From: CAZUVM01 sp964623885
GTDB lineage: Bacteria > Verrucomicrobiota > Verrucomicrobiia > Limisphaerales > UBA8199
Direction: 5' to 3'
Assembly (NCBI GenBank): GCA_964623885.1
Contig: CAZUVM010000152.1
Span: forward strand, 1-15,957
DNA length: 15,957 nucleotides
Shown here piece by piece: positions 6,036-15,874 of the stretch (its first letter is position 1; each line of letters opens with the position of its first letter). The position numbers and the translations under genes were made by a program. A model generated the notes under the pieces. That model searched no databases, was not told the DNA's origin, and saw nothing but the letters and a program-made list of their open reading frames with translations.

Positions 6036-9000
6036 CTGCGTGCAATCAAACGCCAATTGACCGTGCTTACCGCATGTTGCCTGGCGTTGATTGGCTATGT
6101 ACCGGGGATTAGAGCCACGGACCATTTCGTCTTTGGGCGAATCAGCAGCCCGCAGTTTACGAATCTCCCGTTTACGGTAACGATCAGCGCGGCCACGGCG
6201 GCGGGGGGTTTCGACACGAACTTCAATGGCTACACGAGCCTCGCGGCGTCAGGTCAAAACGGAACTGATTTGTTGCAACCATTGAACGTGGGACCGTTTG
6301 TTGCCGGCGCGTGGACAGGGGCGGTGCAGGTGCTCAATACCGATCAATTTGTGCAGCTCCAGACCCTGACCGCGCCCGGGTTGAGTGAGCTTTTTAACGT
6401 GGAGCCCGCTGCCTACCGCGTTGTGAGCTTGCAAGCTATGGACCTGGCGTACGATCCGGGAACTCAGCTCATTTATGCCAGCGTCCCGAGCGTCGGGGGT
6501 GTTTACTCCAATTCAATTACCGCGATAGATCCTTTTTCCGGCACGATCGTCTCTTCCGTTCCAGTAGAGCCGATCGTTAAACCGGCGGTTAGCGTCCGAT
6601 TCCAGAGCGGAAAGTTGGCCCTGTCGGATGACCACCAGTATCTATATGTGGCAGTGTCAAACGCGATGGCCGTTCGACGGTACGATGTGGCGACGCAGAC
6701 TCTGGGGCCGATTTTCCCAGTAGGCAACGACCAAAATGGAAGCCCACTTTCCGTGGGCGACATGGTGGTTATTCCCGGCTCGCCTGCAAGTGTGGCGATC
6801 GCGCGCGCCAACGGAAATAATGCACAAGGAGTTGCCGTTTATGATGGCGGTGTGATGCGTGCCAGCACTACTCCGGTCGGCATTCCGCTTGTGAACGTGC
6901 TGCAGACCTCAGGCAGCTCAAGCCTGCTGTATGGCTACAACAACCAGAACACAGGTTTTGATTTCACGCGATTGGCGTTGGATTCATCTGGCGTTTCTGT
7001 TCTGGACGATACCCAAGGATTACTGAGCGGAATGTCCGCGGATATGGTTTTCAATGGCGGGCTCATTTTCGGCTCGACCGGCCGGTTGGTCGATCCGGCA
7101 AAACTTGCCCTTCTGGGAACCTTTAGCGTGCAAGGGGCCTTGAGCCTCGCGGGGACGCTTCTCGGTTCGGCGGTTGCTCCCGATACGACGCTGGGGAGAG
7201 CGTATTTTCTGACGCTGTCGGGCCTGGACCTGCACTACCATCTGCAGGCGCACGATATCGGCACGCTACTGCCGTTAGCCTCTCTCGACCTGACACCGGA
7301 CGGAGGCTGGATTTACGCTGTTATCCGCTGGGGAACCAATGGTTTCGCGTTCGCCACTGCCGCCGGCAATATTTACCTTGTGCAATACGGCCATCTTATG
7401 CCTGGAGGGCCAGTTGCCGACCTGGTAGTGACGCAATCGATCGCAACGACACCGGTAACGGGCAGCAATTTCGTACTCTCGGTCACGGTGAGCAACCAGG
7501 GGCCGAACTATGCCAGTGAAGTGGTACTGAACGACACGTGGCCAACCAATTGGACGCTGGTTTCGGCGGCCGTTTCGCAGGGCATTTGGTCCAGCAATGG
7601 ATCGGGAGGCCAGTGCAGCTTCGGCATGCTGGCTCCGGGGGCCACCGCCACGTTAAGTGCAACCCTGCGCACACCGTTTGGTGGCTGGCAAACCAACCGC
7701 GCATTCGCCATCGCTAATGAGTACGACCCGAACCTGACGAACAACTCCACGGCGCAGGAGTACTTCGTTCAGATTTCCGCCCAGCCAAACAGCATCAGCC
7801 AAATTCTTTTGCCCACGGCTGACCTTGCCTATGACCCCAATGCACAGCTCATTTATGCCAGTATTCCTTCCCGGGCGGGCGGACACGGAAACAGCTTGCT
7901 TTCACTGCAGCCGGCAAACGGCGCCCCGGTCGGTTCCCTGTTCGTTGGCAACGAGCCCGGGCGCATAGCGCGCTCTGGAGATAACGCCTACCTATATGTG
8001 GCTGCCAACTCCAATCATTCCGTGTGTCAGTTCAATTTGAACTCAAAATCGGTCGGCGGAACCTTTGACCTGGGCACCAACAGTTACGGTGCGCTTCTCT
8101 ACATCGAGGACATGGCGGTCTTGCCTGGACAGCCAAACTCCATTGCTATCTCGCGAACCACCGGTTCCACACACGACGCCATTGCGGTTTATGACGAGGG
8201 GATCGCCAGGCCCAACACGGGCAGCGCGCCTTCGGAATCTTCTAGCGATGTGATTGAATTCGGGGCCGACGCATCCATGATTTTTGCCCACAACAGTGGC
8301 GCTATCGGTTTTCTGCGCCTGGGCGTCAACGATCAGGGAGTCACTTACCTCGACAACGATCCCGCACTCCTGGGCAGTTTCAACGCCATCGACCTGCAAT
8401 ATGCAGAGGGCTGGCTCTATTCTAGCGCGGGCTTGGTTATCGATCCACTCGCCGCAGTTGCCACTGGCAGAATCCCCAGTGTAACCAATGCGGCTGCCAT
8501 GCTCTACGATTCGCCCACTCGGCGGCTATTGTCTCTGCAGCCGGGCGCCTCGGGCTGCCTGTTGCAATCGTTTGAGGCTGGATCGTTGCTGCCTCTCGGA
8601 AGCATGGCTATCCCTGGTGTTATCGGCACACCTTTAAGTTTGATTCGTTGGGGTGCTGACGGCTTGGCTTTCCGCACGACCGGAGATCAGCTCTTTATCC
8701 TACGCACGCCGCTGCTGCCCACTGATCCGCCCGCCGACCTGGCCTTGAGCCTAGTGCAGGCGGAGGGCGCGGCCATGGCAGGAACGAACTATCTGTTCTC
8801 AATTCAGGTTATGAACGGAGGGCCAGCCGATGCCGCCGACGTCATCGTTACTAACAATTTGCCTCTGGGCAGCGTGGTTGTGAATGTTGTTCCTTCGCAG
8901 GGCACTTGGACGAACATCGCCGGGGCCGCCATTTGCGACTTAGGTCCACTGACCAATGGTGGCAGCGCCAGCATTACCGCGTCGGTGCAACTCCCCGCGA

Positions 9001-11516
9001 CCGGCATACAGAGCTTTTTCTCGACCGTTTGGGCGCCCGTGGTGGATCGCGCCAACTCGAATAATCAGGCAGCTTGGATGGTCTGGTCGTCTCCAGCCAG
9101 TGGCTCGGTTACTCAAACCAGCGCCATCTTTGGCGTAAACGATATCGCCGCGGATCGTGTGTCGGGGCGGATCTATGCCAGCGTTTCCTCTTCTGCAGGC
9201 GCATTCGCAGACAATGTTCTCTGGTTCGATGCCACCGGTGGACAAGCGGGCAAGCCCATGCTGCTCGGCCCTAACCCAAATCGCTTGGCGACGTCGGCCG
9301 ATGGCCGATATTTATACGCTGGGATCGACGATGCCAGCGCGTTTCAATCGTTCGACTTCCTGACCGCAACGGCGGGTGCCCGGATTCCCCTCGGCAGTGC
9401 TCAAACTGCCCTGGCCCTGAAGGTATGCCCTACGAACTCATCGGCGGTGGCGATCTACCGCACGACGGATGCCAAGATCGCTGGATACGAAAACGGGGTT
9501 AAGCTGGTGAACGAATTATCCGGCCTCTCGCTTTTCGCATTTTCGGGTGTCAACGGAGCCCTTTACGCCTGCGATGGCTCCCATACCGCCGTGCCGCTCT
9601 ATAGCGTTGCCTGGACCACCTCGGGCCTGGCGTTGTCCTCCTCTCAACCGGCTCAGCAATCTGGCACAGACCTCAAATCCGATGGCGGGTTGCTCTTCTA
9701 CAACCGCGGCATGGTCGTCGATCCTATCGCGCAGCTAGTCAGCGCGCTCATGCCCGTGCCGAATAATTCTTTGGTTGAACCGGACGTTAGCAGCGGGCGG
9801 GTATTCTACCTGAGCCCAGCGGGAGGCGGTTGGGTTCTCCACGCTTTTGACCTAGCTCAAGGAATCGAAGTTGGCGCCTCTACCATCAATGGTCTAAGCG
9901 GGAATCCTAAGCGCCTGGTGCGCTCCGGCGCCGATGTGTTCGGGATTTGCACTGACGCGGGCCAAGTCATGATCTTCCACAGTCCGCTCGTGCCGACGGC
10001 ATCGGCTGCGGATTTGGCGTTGAGCCAGACTGTTTCCGCCTCCTCCATTAAGACTAACGATAACCTGTCGCTGGTCCTCTTCCTCACGAATAATGGGCCC
10101 GGGACAGCCCAAAGCATTGTCGTTACGCAGAGCTATTCCCTACCAGTGACCGGAGTTACGCTAACCCCCTCGGTTGGCTCGGCGAGTTTTAGTACCAACC
10201 TGGTTACCTGGCAGCCGGGATCGCTTCTCAGTGGCGGTGCAGCCAGCTTGAACATTGGGCTCAAGCCTGCGCAGAGTGGCACGCTGATGGTGACAGCGGC
10301 TGCCCGGCACAGCGAAAACGACCCGAACTGGGCCAACAATGCCGCCATTGCGGTTGTCAACGTTCTCGGCGGCTCGACCTCCAACGTGCTGCAACTGAAA
10401 CTGGCAACTCGCGAGCTGGTGTATGACTCCTTCCGTAATGTGATTTACGCCACGTTCCCTGCCACCAACCAGTTCCTGGGGAATGTGATTGGTTTGCTTT
10501 CTCCGGAAACGGGCAACCTGGTTGGAACCCTGCCTGCCGGTTCCGAGCCCGACCAGCTCGCGCTTTCGTCCGACGGACGCTTCCTGTACGTGTCCCTGGA
10601 CGGTGCCATGGCCGTTCGCAGGTTTGATTTGGCGGGTCTAGGGTTGGACTTGCAGTTCCCGCTTAGCCTGAGCAAGGCCTACAATGTCTTCGACCTAAAG
10701 GTGCAACCCGGACAGCCGCGAACCATCGCAGTGTCGCGAGTCAACACAGCGGCCTCGGTTTACCCGGAATCCGTGGCCGTTTACGACGATGCGGTTGCGC
10801 GCACGAATACCGCGGGTGTGACCAAACCACTCGTCTTTTCCGCGGACGGCACGCGCATCTACGGGACGATCACGCCGGGGATGGGCTTGGGATTCCTGCG
10901 GTTGCAGGTCAACACCTCGGGGGTGACCCAACTGGGATCGACCTTCGCCTACAACGGCAATACAGATTTCGATATCGCCAATGGAATCGTGTATGGGACC
11001 ACTGGGATCGTGCTCGATCCGACCGTTCCAACGGCGCTCGGCACTAACAAGGCCAGCGGCCCGGTTACCGTCGATGCCGGCATTAACCGGGTGTTCTATT
11101 TGACTCAAGTCGGTTCGAACTTCGAGTTGAGGGCCTTCCCGATCGGCACCTATCAGTCCATCGGGACCAATGCCGTGCTGGGTGTCCTGGGCACTCCCGG
11201 GAGCCTCATCCGCTGTGGTGCCAACCGGTTGGCGTTCCGTACCACGAGCAACCAGATTTTCATCGTTCACACGAGTTTGGTTCCGACTCCCGGCCCTCCC
11301 ACTATCACCGGGTTCCAGCCCCAAGGAACGACTGCTCAACTGGTGTTTTCCTCTGTCGCAGGCTGGAGCTATGTGGTCGAATACAGTCCCGCGCTGCCGG
11401 GCAGCGGGTGGGCCGCGGTGACGGGTATGATCCAGACGAATGTGTCGCAAGCCGTCGTGTCGGTGCCGGCTGGTTCGACAGGCTCAGGATTCTACCGAGT
11501 CAGGCTCATCCAATGA
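5916..11516 (+). CDS. Giant secreted protein with four beta-propeller blocks and three DUF11-like domains
   Basis: 1866 residues, exported. Two hydrophobic leaders occur in series: residues 5-20 (ending in SAPA) and 48-67 after a basic IKR (ending in GIRA-TDHF). Residues 68-~170 look like an Ig-like module (FVFGRISSPQFTNLPFTVTI). Four propeller-type blocks then start at about 176 (DLAYDPGTQLIYASVPS), 636 (DLAYDPNAQLIYASIPS), 1076 (DIAADRVSGRIYASVSS) and 1500 (ELVYDSFRNVIYATFPA). The first three are each followed by a DUF11/CARDB-like beta-sandwich at about 500, 939 and 1364 (ADLxLxx, SNQGPN/MNGGPA/TNNGPG, and a closing NxTNNS-like motif). Blocks share inner motifs such as VAVYDxGV and LIRxGxxxLAFRT. 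A C-terminal module (1795-1866, WSYVVEYSPALPGSGW to FYRVRLIQ) is common in verrucomicrobial exoproteins. No catalytic site is recognised; adhesion or a surface scaffold is inferred. The next gene lies 79 nt downstream and may be co-transcribed. Confidence 0.88.
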   Translation: MKFMKVLALIPLGIALSAPARVRYVDINCPQPVSPYTDWALRAIKRQLTVLTACCLALIGYVPGIRATDHFVFGRISSPQFTNLPFTVTISAATAAGGFDTNFNGYTSLAASGQNGTDLLQPLNVGPFVAGAWTGAVQVLNTDQFVQLQTLTAPGLSELFNVEPAAYRVVSLQAMDLAYDPGTQLIYASVPSVGGVYSNSITAIDPFSGTIVSSVPVEPIVKPAVSVRFQSGKLALSDDHQYLYVAVSNAMAVRRYDVATQTLGPIFPVGNDQNGSPLSVGDMVVIPGSPASVAIARANGNNAQGVAVYDGGVMRASTTPVGIPLVNVLQTSGSSSLLYGYNNQNTGFDFTRLALDSSGVSVLDDTQGLLSGMSADMVFNGGLIFGSTGRLVDPAKLALLGTFSVQGALSLAGTLLGSAVAPDTTLGRAYFLTLSGLDLHYHLQAHDIGTLLPLASLDLTPDGGWIYAVIRWGTNGFAFATAAGNIYLVQYGHLMPGGPVADLVVTQSIATTPVTGSNFVLSVTVSNQGPNYASEVVLNDTWPTNWTLVSAAVSQGIWSSNGSGGQCSFGMLAPGATATLSATLRTPFGGWQTNRAFAIANEYDPNLTNNSTAQEYFVQISAQPNSISQILLPTADLAYDPNAQLIYASIPSRAGGHGNSLLSLQPANGAPVGSLFVGNEPGRIARSGDNAYLYVAANSNHSVCQFNLNSKSVGGTFDLGTNSYGALLYIEDMAVLPGQPNSIAISRTTGSTHDAIAVYDEGIARPNTGSAPSESSSDVIEFGADASMIFAHNSGAIGFLRLGVNDQGVTYLDNDPALLGSFNAIDLQYAEGWLYSSAGLVIDPLAAVATGRIPSVTNAAAMLYDSPTRRLLSLQPGASGCLLQSFEAGSLLPLGSMAIPGVIGTPLSLIRWGADGLAFRTTGDQLFILRTPLLPTDPPADLALSLVQAEGAAMAGTNYLFSIQVMNGGPADAADVIVTNNLPLGSVVVNVVPSQGTWTNIAGAAICDLGPLTNGGSASITASVQLPATGIQSFFSTVWAPVVDRANSNNQAAWMVWSSPASGSVTQTSAIFGVNDIAADRVSGRIYASVSSSAGAFADNVLWFDATGGQAGKPMLLGPNPNRLATSADGRYLYAGIDDASAFQSFDFLTATAGARIPLGSAQTALALKVCPTNSSAVAIYRTTDAKIAGYENGVKLVNELSGLSLFAFSGVNGALYACDGSHTAVPLYSVAWTTSGLALSSSQPAQQSGTDLKSDGGLLFYNRGMVVDPIAQLVSALMPVPNNSLVEPDVSSGRVFYLSPAGGGWVLHAFDLAQGIEVGASTINGLSGNPKRLVRSGADVFGICTDAGQVMIFHSPLVPTASAADLALSQTVSASSIKTNDNLSLVLFLTNNGPGTAQSIVVTQSYSLPVTGVTLTPSVGSASFSTNLVTWQPGSLLSGGAASLNIGLKPAQSGTLMVTAAARHSENDPNWANNAAIAVVNVLGGSTSNVLQLKLATRELVYDSFRNVIYATFPATNQFLGNVIGLLSPETGNLVGTLPAGSEPDQLALSSDGRFLYVSLDGAMAVRRFDLAGLGLDLQFPLSLSKAYNVFDLKVQPGQPRTIAVSRVNTAASVYPESVAVYDDAVARTNTAGVTKPLVFSADGTRIYGTITPGMGLGFLRLQVNTSGVTQLGSTFAYNGNTDFDIANGIVYGTTGIVLDPTVPTALGTNKASGPVTVDAGINRVFYLTQVGSNFELRAFPIGTYQSIGTNAVLGVLGTPGSLIRCGANRLAFRTTSNQIFIVHTSLVPTPGPPTITGFQPQGTTAQLVFSSVAGWSYVVEYSPALPGSGWAAVTGMIQTNVSQAVVSVPAGSTGSGFYRVRLIQ
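6441..11300 (+). repeat. Long-period internal repeat (propeller plus DUF11 unit, about 420-460 codons)
   Basis: Propeller blocks begin at about 6441, 7821, 9141 and 10413; DUF11-like domains begin at about 7413, 8730 and 10005. The first two propellers still share a 17-base identity (cagctcatttatgccag at 6465-6481 and 7845-7861), pointing to segmental duplication rather than convergence. Block 3 is the most diverged, lacking parts of the VAVYD segment, and block 4 is not followed by a DUF11 domain. Confidence 0.75.
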
Positions 11517-11595
11517 CGCTCGCGCACCGCTCCAATGACAGTTTAGCTCGCGGGCAAATCCTGACTTTTGACACACAAAATGATCCTTCGTGTTT

Positions 11596-14500
11596 ATGCC
11601 GATGAATCCTATGACAAGGCCGAGGTGCTTTTTGGCTTCATGGATACGCCTGATCGCTTTGCTTCTGCGGCGCGGAGCCGCCGCGGTGCTCGCCCCACTC
11701 ATGCTGCTCCTGTCGATGGACTCGGGCCTGGCCGCAGACCCCAGCGCCGTTCGGCTTGCACTCGTTTCCGATGCCCCCGAGGCGGCCGCGCCGCTGGATC
11801 TGTTAACAGCGGAGTTCTCGAAGCAATCCGATGTCCAGCTATTGGAGCGGGCGGAGATTGAGAAAGTTTATCACGAGCAAGCGCTGGCGGCGGGCAATCG
11901 TGATCCGTTGAAGTTGGGACGCATGCTGGGCGCGGAGGGCGTTTTGGTCCTGGGGATATCTTATTCGCCCGGCACGAATTTGACCGCGCGATTGATCGCC
12001 GTGCGACCGGGTGTAGTTCTCCGCGACGAAAGATTCGCTTGGCCTTTGCAGAATCTCGATGAATGGTCGCCGTCAGTCGCGCGGCACGTTGGACTTTTAA
12101 TTCCCAAGCTGGCGGTGACGGCCCGCGACGCGGTCGGCATCTCCATCGTTAATTTCCGGTCCGCTATCGAATCGCCCCAAGCGCGCGAAACGGAGCAGCA
12201 ATTGAAAGTGCTCACCGTGGAACGGTTGAGCCGCGAGCGGGCGTTGTTTGTGTTGGAGCGTCAGAAAATGAGCGCGCTCGCGGAGGAGAAAGCCTTGAGC
12301 GCAGATGAATCCGCGTTTTGGGACGGCAGCTATCTGCTCGAAGGCGCCGTGGACCAGGGCGGGTACGACCCCAAAACCGTCACTCTTAATGCGCGCATGA
12401 CACCGCCGCGCGGCGGAACGCCCATCCAGTTCGAAGTGAGCGGCAGCCGGTCCAACCTGGCCGAAATCGTGTCGCGCCTCGCGGAGAAGATCTCAACCAC
12501 GCTAAAAGTGGGACTGACGGCCCCGGAATGGAACCCATCGGCGGAAGCCGCCGAGTACTTCGCCGAAGCCCAATGGGCAATGCGGTGGCAGTTGTATGAA
12601 GAAGCGCAAATGGCAGCGGAGTCAGCCTGGGCACTGGGCAAGAAAGATCTCGCGTGTGCTCTGGTGCGAGTCCACGCTTACGTGGCGGAAGTCCCGAGCG
12701 TCCTTCCGACCGGCTCCTGGCGTTACACCCGAGGGAAGATAAAGGATTTTGTCAACGTCAACGACTCGCCCGATCCCAAATATTGCGAGAACGCTTTGTA
12801 CGCATTGAACGCTTATGAAGCGTTTAGCCGAACTTCGCCCGATGGCATTCCCAAAATCCTGTGGGGCGGGCGCGGGAATAACGATTGGCACAACTCGGAT
12901 TGGTACCAATTGGGAGTGGACGCACTTACCGCAGCTTCTTACGTGTTGCAGCACTATCATTTCCAACCCGAAGCACAAAAACCACCAGCAGGACGCCTGG
13001 CAGATTTGCGTGCCGCCGCGCGTTCTGTCGCGCGCCTCATCTCCGAAGCGCCATCGGTTCACGACAGCTACTTCGTCGGGGACCGTGCAGCCAATCACGA
13101 TGAACTGAACTATACGATCGATGAGCACCCGAATGTTTTCCGCTGCGAAGTGAACTGGGCCTGCTTCTGGCAGGAGCGCCCTGAAGACACGATTGCGGTG
13201 TATCGTCAGCTCATGACCAGTCCGGTGTTTTGCTACATTCACCAGGATTTGTGGCAGCGCGATCCGTTGCGGCCGAGGCTTGTGGCCTGGACGGATGAAT
13301 CGCGCAAACAAATCCCGGCGATTTGGGAATCATTCGTCCGCGAGCTGAACGCCTCAACCAACGTACTCTGCCAGATGGAAGCCCAAGGCCTGGCGCGCGC
13401 CGACGCCAAGACTCCCGAGCAAGCCAAGGCCGCCGAGGCACAATGGTGGGACCTCGTGCGCTCGCATCGCGCCGAATTGGTCGGCAACAATGTCGAGTTG
13501 TTCTACCTCGGCTGGCGTTTCGCTTATAACCCGGAAACCCAAGCCATGGACCAGGAATACTGGATGAAGACGATCCCGTTGGCCGAAAAGCGTGAGGAAT
13601 TCGCCAAGCAGAAGCGGTACCTCGTCGAGCAGACACCTTATGATTTCGAAGGCTTCAACCGGGTGTTCGTGGGTCGGAACTATACCACGAACGAAGCGAC
13701 CGAGCTCTTGCCACTGGTCGCCGCCTATAAATCGAACCTGTTGGCCCACGCCGCCGATCCTCAAGACCCTAGAGTAAAACGCGATGTTCATTGGATTGAG
13801 TTTACGCTCGAGAGCTGGCTCTCGCGGGCACTCAACCCACCGGCGCCCATGCCAGCGACCCCCGGTGCTGGTGACGGCGCCAACCCCGCCTCGCGGCAAC
13901 CCGTGGTCCTGCGGCCGCCCACCGCGAAACAGCTCGAATCTCCGGTTCTTACGAACATTCTAGAGGTCCGTCGCTTCATTTCCCTTCCGTTCGACCGTTT
14001 GCCCCAAGAAGGCAACGATCGGTATTTACCGCAACCGCGGATTTTTGCCGAGCGGTGGAGCGAAGGGAAACTCCTGGCCGACGTCGGTTACGCGCGTCGC
14101 GCTTATGAATTCGATGCTGCGGGAGAATTGAAATCGACCCGGAACAAATCGCTCTCGGCGTTGATGATTTTTACGCCGAGCAACGAAAGCTGGGACGTGT
14201 TGGAACGTTCGGAATCGTCGATGGACGACGCGATGATGGCACTAATGCAGCCCAATCCTAATCGAGCGGTGCTGCTGAATGGCACCGTGTACTGCTGTCA
14301 CGACGGCCGTATCGAATCGTTTGACGCCAAGAACCACCTATGGCAGCCCTTGTCGATACCGGAGCGAAACGCAGAGGAACTCTTCGTCGTCGGAGGCCGT
14401 CTCTATGCCGTCGGGCCGAACATTATTTACGAAATCATCCCCGGCCAATCGGTCCACATTCTCGCCAGCACTCGCCGGCGGCCGGCGATGTCCGTATTGG

Positions 14501-15720
14501 ATAGCGCCGACAAATTCGCCACACCTGTCTTGTTCGCGGCATTCAACAACACATTGTGCGCGAGCATCGGAAACAAGCTCTATCGGTGGGCCGGCGCGGA
14601 TTGGGAACCCGTGCCGATGGTACCGTACTCGTATCCGCCAGAAATATTTCCGGACGCCGCAATTCTCAGATCTATCTCGTCTTCCTCATCCACCGCGCCA
14701 TCCATGCTTTGGCTGTGGCGCAAGGACGAGACCGACCCGGAGCTATGCTTGCGTGAGGTCTCGCCACCGCCACCCGGCGTTTTTCGCCTGGGCCCGGGGA
14801 TCAGCCGCAGCCAGGAATCAAATTCCGTGACCGCGCCGCTCTGGGAATCGTCGCCGACCGAGCCCCTGGCGAGCACGACGGCGGCATTGTTTAAGAGCAA
14901 TTTGTACTTCCTCAAGGATCACGTCGAGATGACCAACGACCCCGCTCACAAGGTCATGGTCGCAAAGAATGGATACCACGCCAACTTAATCTGCCTGAGC
15001 CGCGATTGCGCCGAACCGATTATTGTGCACCTCAAGTTCGAGGTCGGCAAAGGGCCGCCGCCCCTCAAGACCCAGAGCATTCAATCAAGCCCATGGCTGG
15101 CGTTTACCTTAGGCACCATGGATACTTTGCTGCAATTCTCTGCTGACGCGCTGTTTCTAGCCCAGCGTGACACTCCCGGAGTCTGGCGAATACAACTGAC
15201 TGAGCTCGATCAGGCTGTGGCCCAGCACAAACAGAGGATACAGAAGGCACGCGCCGAACGACTGGCGGTAGCAACGCAAGCAAAGCAGCGCTTGCTGGAC
15301 AAGTACGATCACAACCACAATGGCGTCATCGACCAGGATGAAAGAGAGGAAGCACTCGACGATCCCGACTTCATCGCGTCCGAGCTCGATCGAATCGATG
15401 CCAACCACAACGACTGCCTCGATCCGCAGGAACTCGCCTGGTTCGATGCCAATCAAAACAAAATTCTCGACCCGAAAGAGCTAGCCGGCATTGATATCGC
15501 CCAGCGGCTGCTAGCACAAAGACAATTCAAAAATTTCGACCGGAATGAGGATGGACTCTTGGACCGCCAGGAATTTCAGTTTCTGTGCCGGTCCTTAGCT
15601 GGCCCGGAAGGTCCCTTCTTCTCTCCAACCGCCTTTCAGATTTACGACACGAACCACGACGGGTACTTGGATGTGACCGAGTTGGCACCCTTACTGCAAA
15701 CGGTGACACGTACGCGGCTC
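11596..15720 (+). CDS. Large exported protein with tandem CsgG/FlgO-like domains, propeller-like region and five EF-hands; 3' end lost at junction
   Basis: About 1370 residues before foreign sequence begins; the frame itself stays open to the window end. Residues 1-47 are a signal peptide (basic start, hydrophobic run, cleavage near GLAA-D). Residues 51-~175 resemble the CsgG/FlgO/TolB-N type fold (AVRLALVSD, LLTAEFSK, VQLLERAEIEKV, LGRMLGAEGVLVLG). A second, weaker copy spans 181-~300 (LTVERLSRERALFVLERQKM, SYLLEGAVDQ). Residues 310-740 are helix-rich with a TPR-like start, 746-776 are Pro/Ala-rich, and about 790-1200 have propeller-like strands (NGTVYCCHDGRIESFD, VVGGRLYAVGPNIIYEI). After a charged helix, EF-hand loops begin at D1238, D1268, D1284, D1315 and D1351 (e.g. 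DHNHNGVIDQDE, DTNHDGYLDVTE); loop 2 lacks the central Gly. Calcium binding is likely; overall function is unknown. In-frame ATGs at 11602 and 11611 are alternatives. No Shine-Dalgarno is seen. Confidence 0.82.
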
Positions 15721-15722
15721 GA
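15700..15722. other. Abrupt sequence junction (assembly chimera or recent insertion)
   Basis: Left of this point lies the EF-hand gene with mixed third-position bases. Right of it a different frame encodes a PTS IIB C-terminus in which all 50 sense codons from 15722 end in G or C. The EF-hand frame loses protein-like content after LLQTVTRT, and the IIB frame becomes plausible from about GSKRVTRT (15716 on). The exact break cannot be fixed by eye. Confidence 0.75.
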
Positions 15723-15874
15723 AGCGCGTCACCCGCACGGTCTTCGTCACCCAGAAGGACATCGAGGCGTTCAGGGCGCTGAGCGACGAGGGCGTCGAGC
15801 TCACCGCCCGGATGATGCCCACCGAGGGCCGCAACGACTTCATGAAGATGATGAAGGAGGCCAAGGTCCTGTGA
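15716..15874 (+). CDS. PTS mannose/fructose/sorbose family IIB subunit, C-terminal fragment
   Basis: The last 52 residues or so of a IIB subunit, which passes phosphate from IIA to the incoming sugar. The fragment KRVTRTVFVTQKDIEAFRAL, then EGVELTARMMPTE and NDFMKMM, parallels the C-terminus of E. coli ManX IIB, recalled as VSVDEKDIEAFKKL, GIELEVRKVST and KMMDLI. The phosphorylated His and most of the domain are absent because the sequence begins at the junction. Every one of the 50 sense codons from 15722 ends in G or C, unlike the rest of the window, which points to a high-GC host. The TGA stop overlaps the next gene's GTG. Confidence 0.7.
   Translation, partial: GSKRVTRTVFVTQKDIEAFRALSDEGVELTARMMPTEGRNDFMKMMKEAKVL
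15854..15860 (+). promoter_or_regulatory. Strong Shine-Dalgarno for the last gene
   Basis: AAGGAGG lies 10 nt before the GTG at 15871, inside the end of the IIB frame. It is a better ribosome site than any seen for the genes left of the junction except the hydrolase gene, and it fixes the GTG as the start. Confidence 0.7.

Noticed and set aside
6066..6077. Lipobox-like LTAC at residues 51-54 of the propeller protein
   Set aside because: It is followed by more hydrophobic residues (CLALIGYV), so the cysteine is inside the hydrophobic core; signal peptidase I cleavage after GIRA is more plausible.
10695..11450. Minus-strand open frame of 251 codons, and similar long ones at 2559-3293 and 12622-13311
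   Set aside because: Each is antisense to a strongly supported gene and rich in Arg, Gly and His from reading GC-rich codons backwards; no domains are seen.
11568..11596. Perfect TTGACA as a promoter for the EF-hand gene
   Set aside because: At 16-18 nt downstream there is no acceptable -10 hexamer (TGTTTA at 17 nt), and the start point would fall after the first ATG.
11568..11861. Plus-strand frame overlapping the start of the EF-hand gene
   Set aside because: It turns Arg/Pro-rich once inside the main gene, whereas the main frame gives a signal peptide and a recognisable fold.
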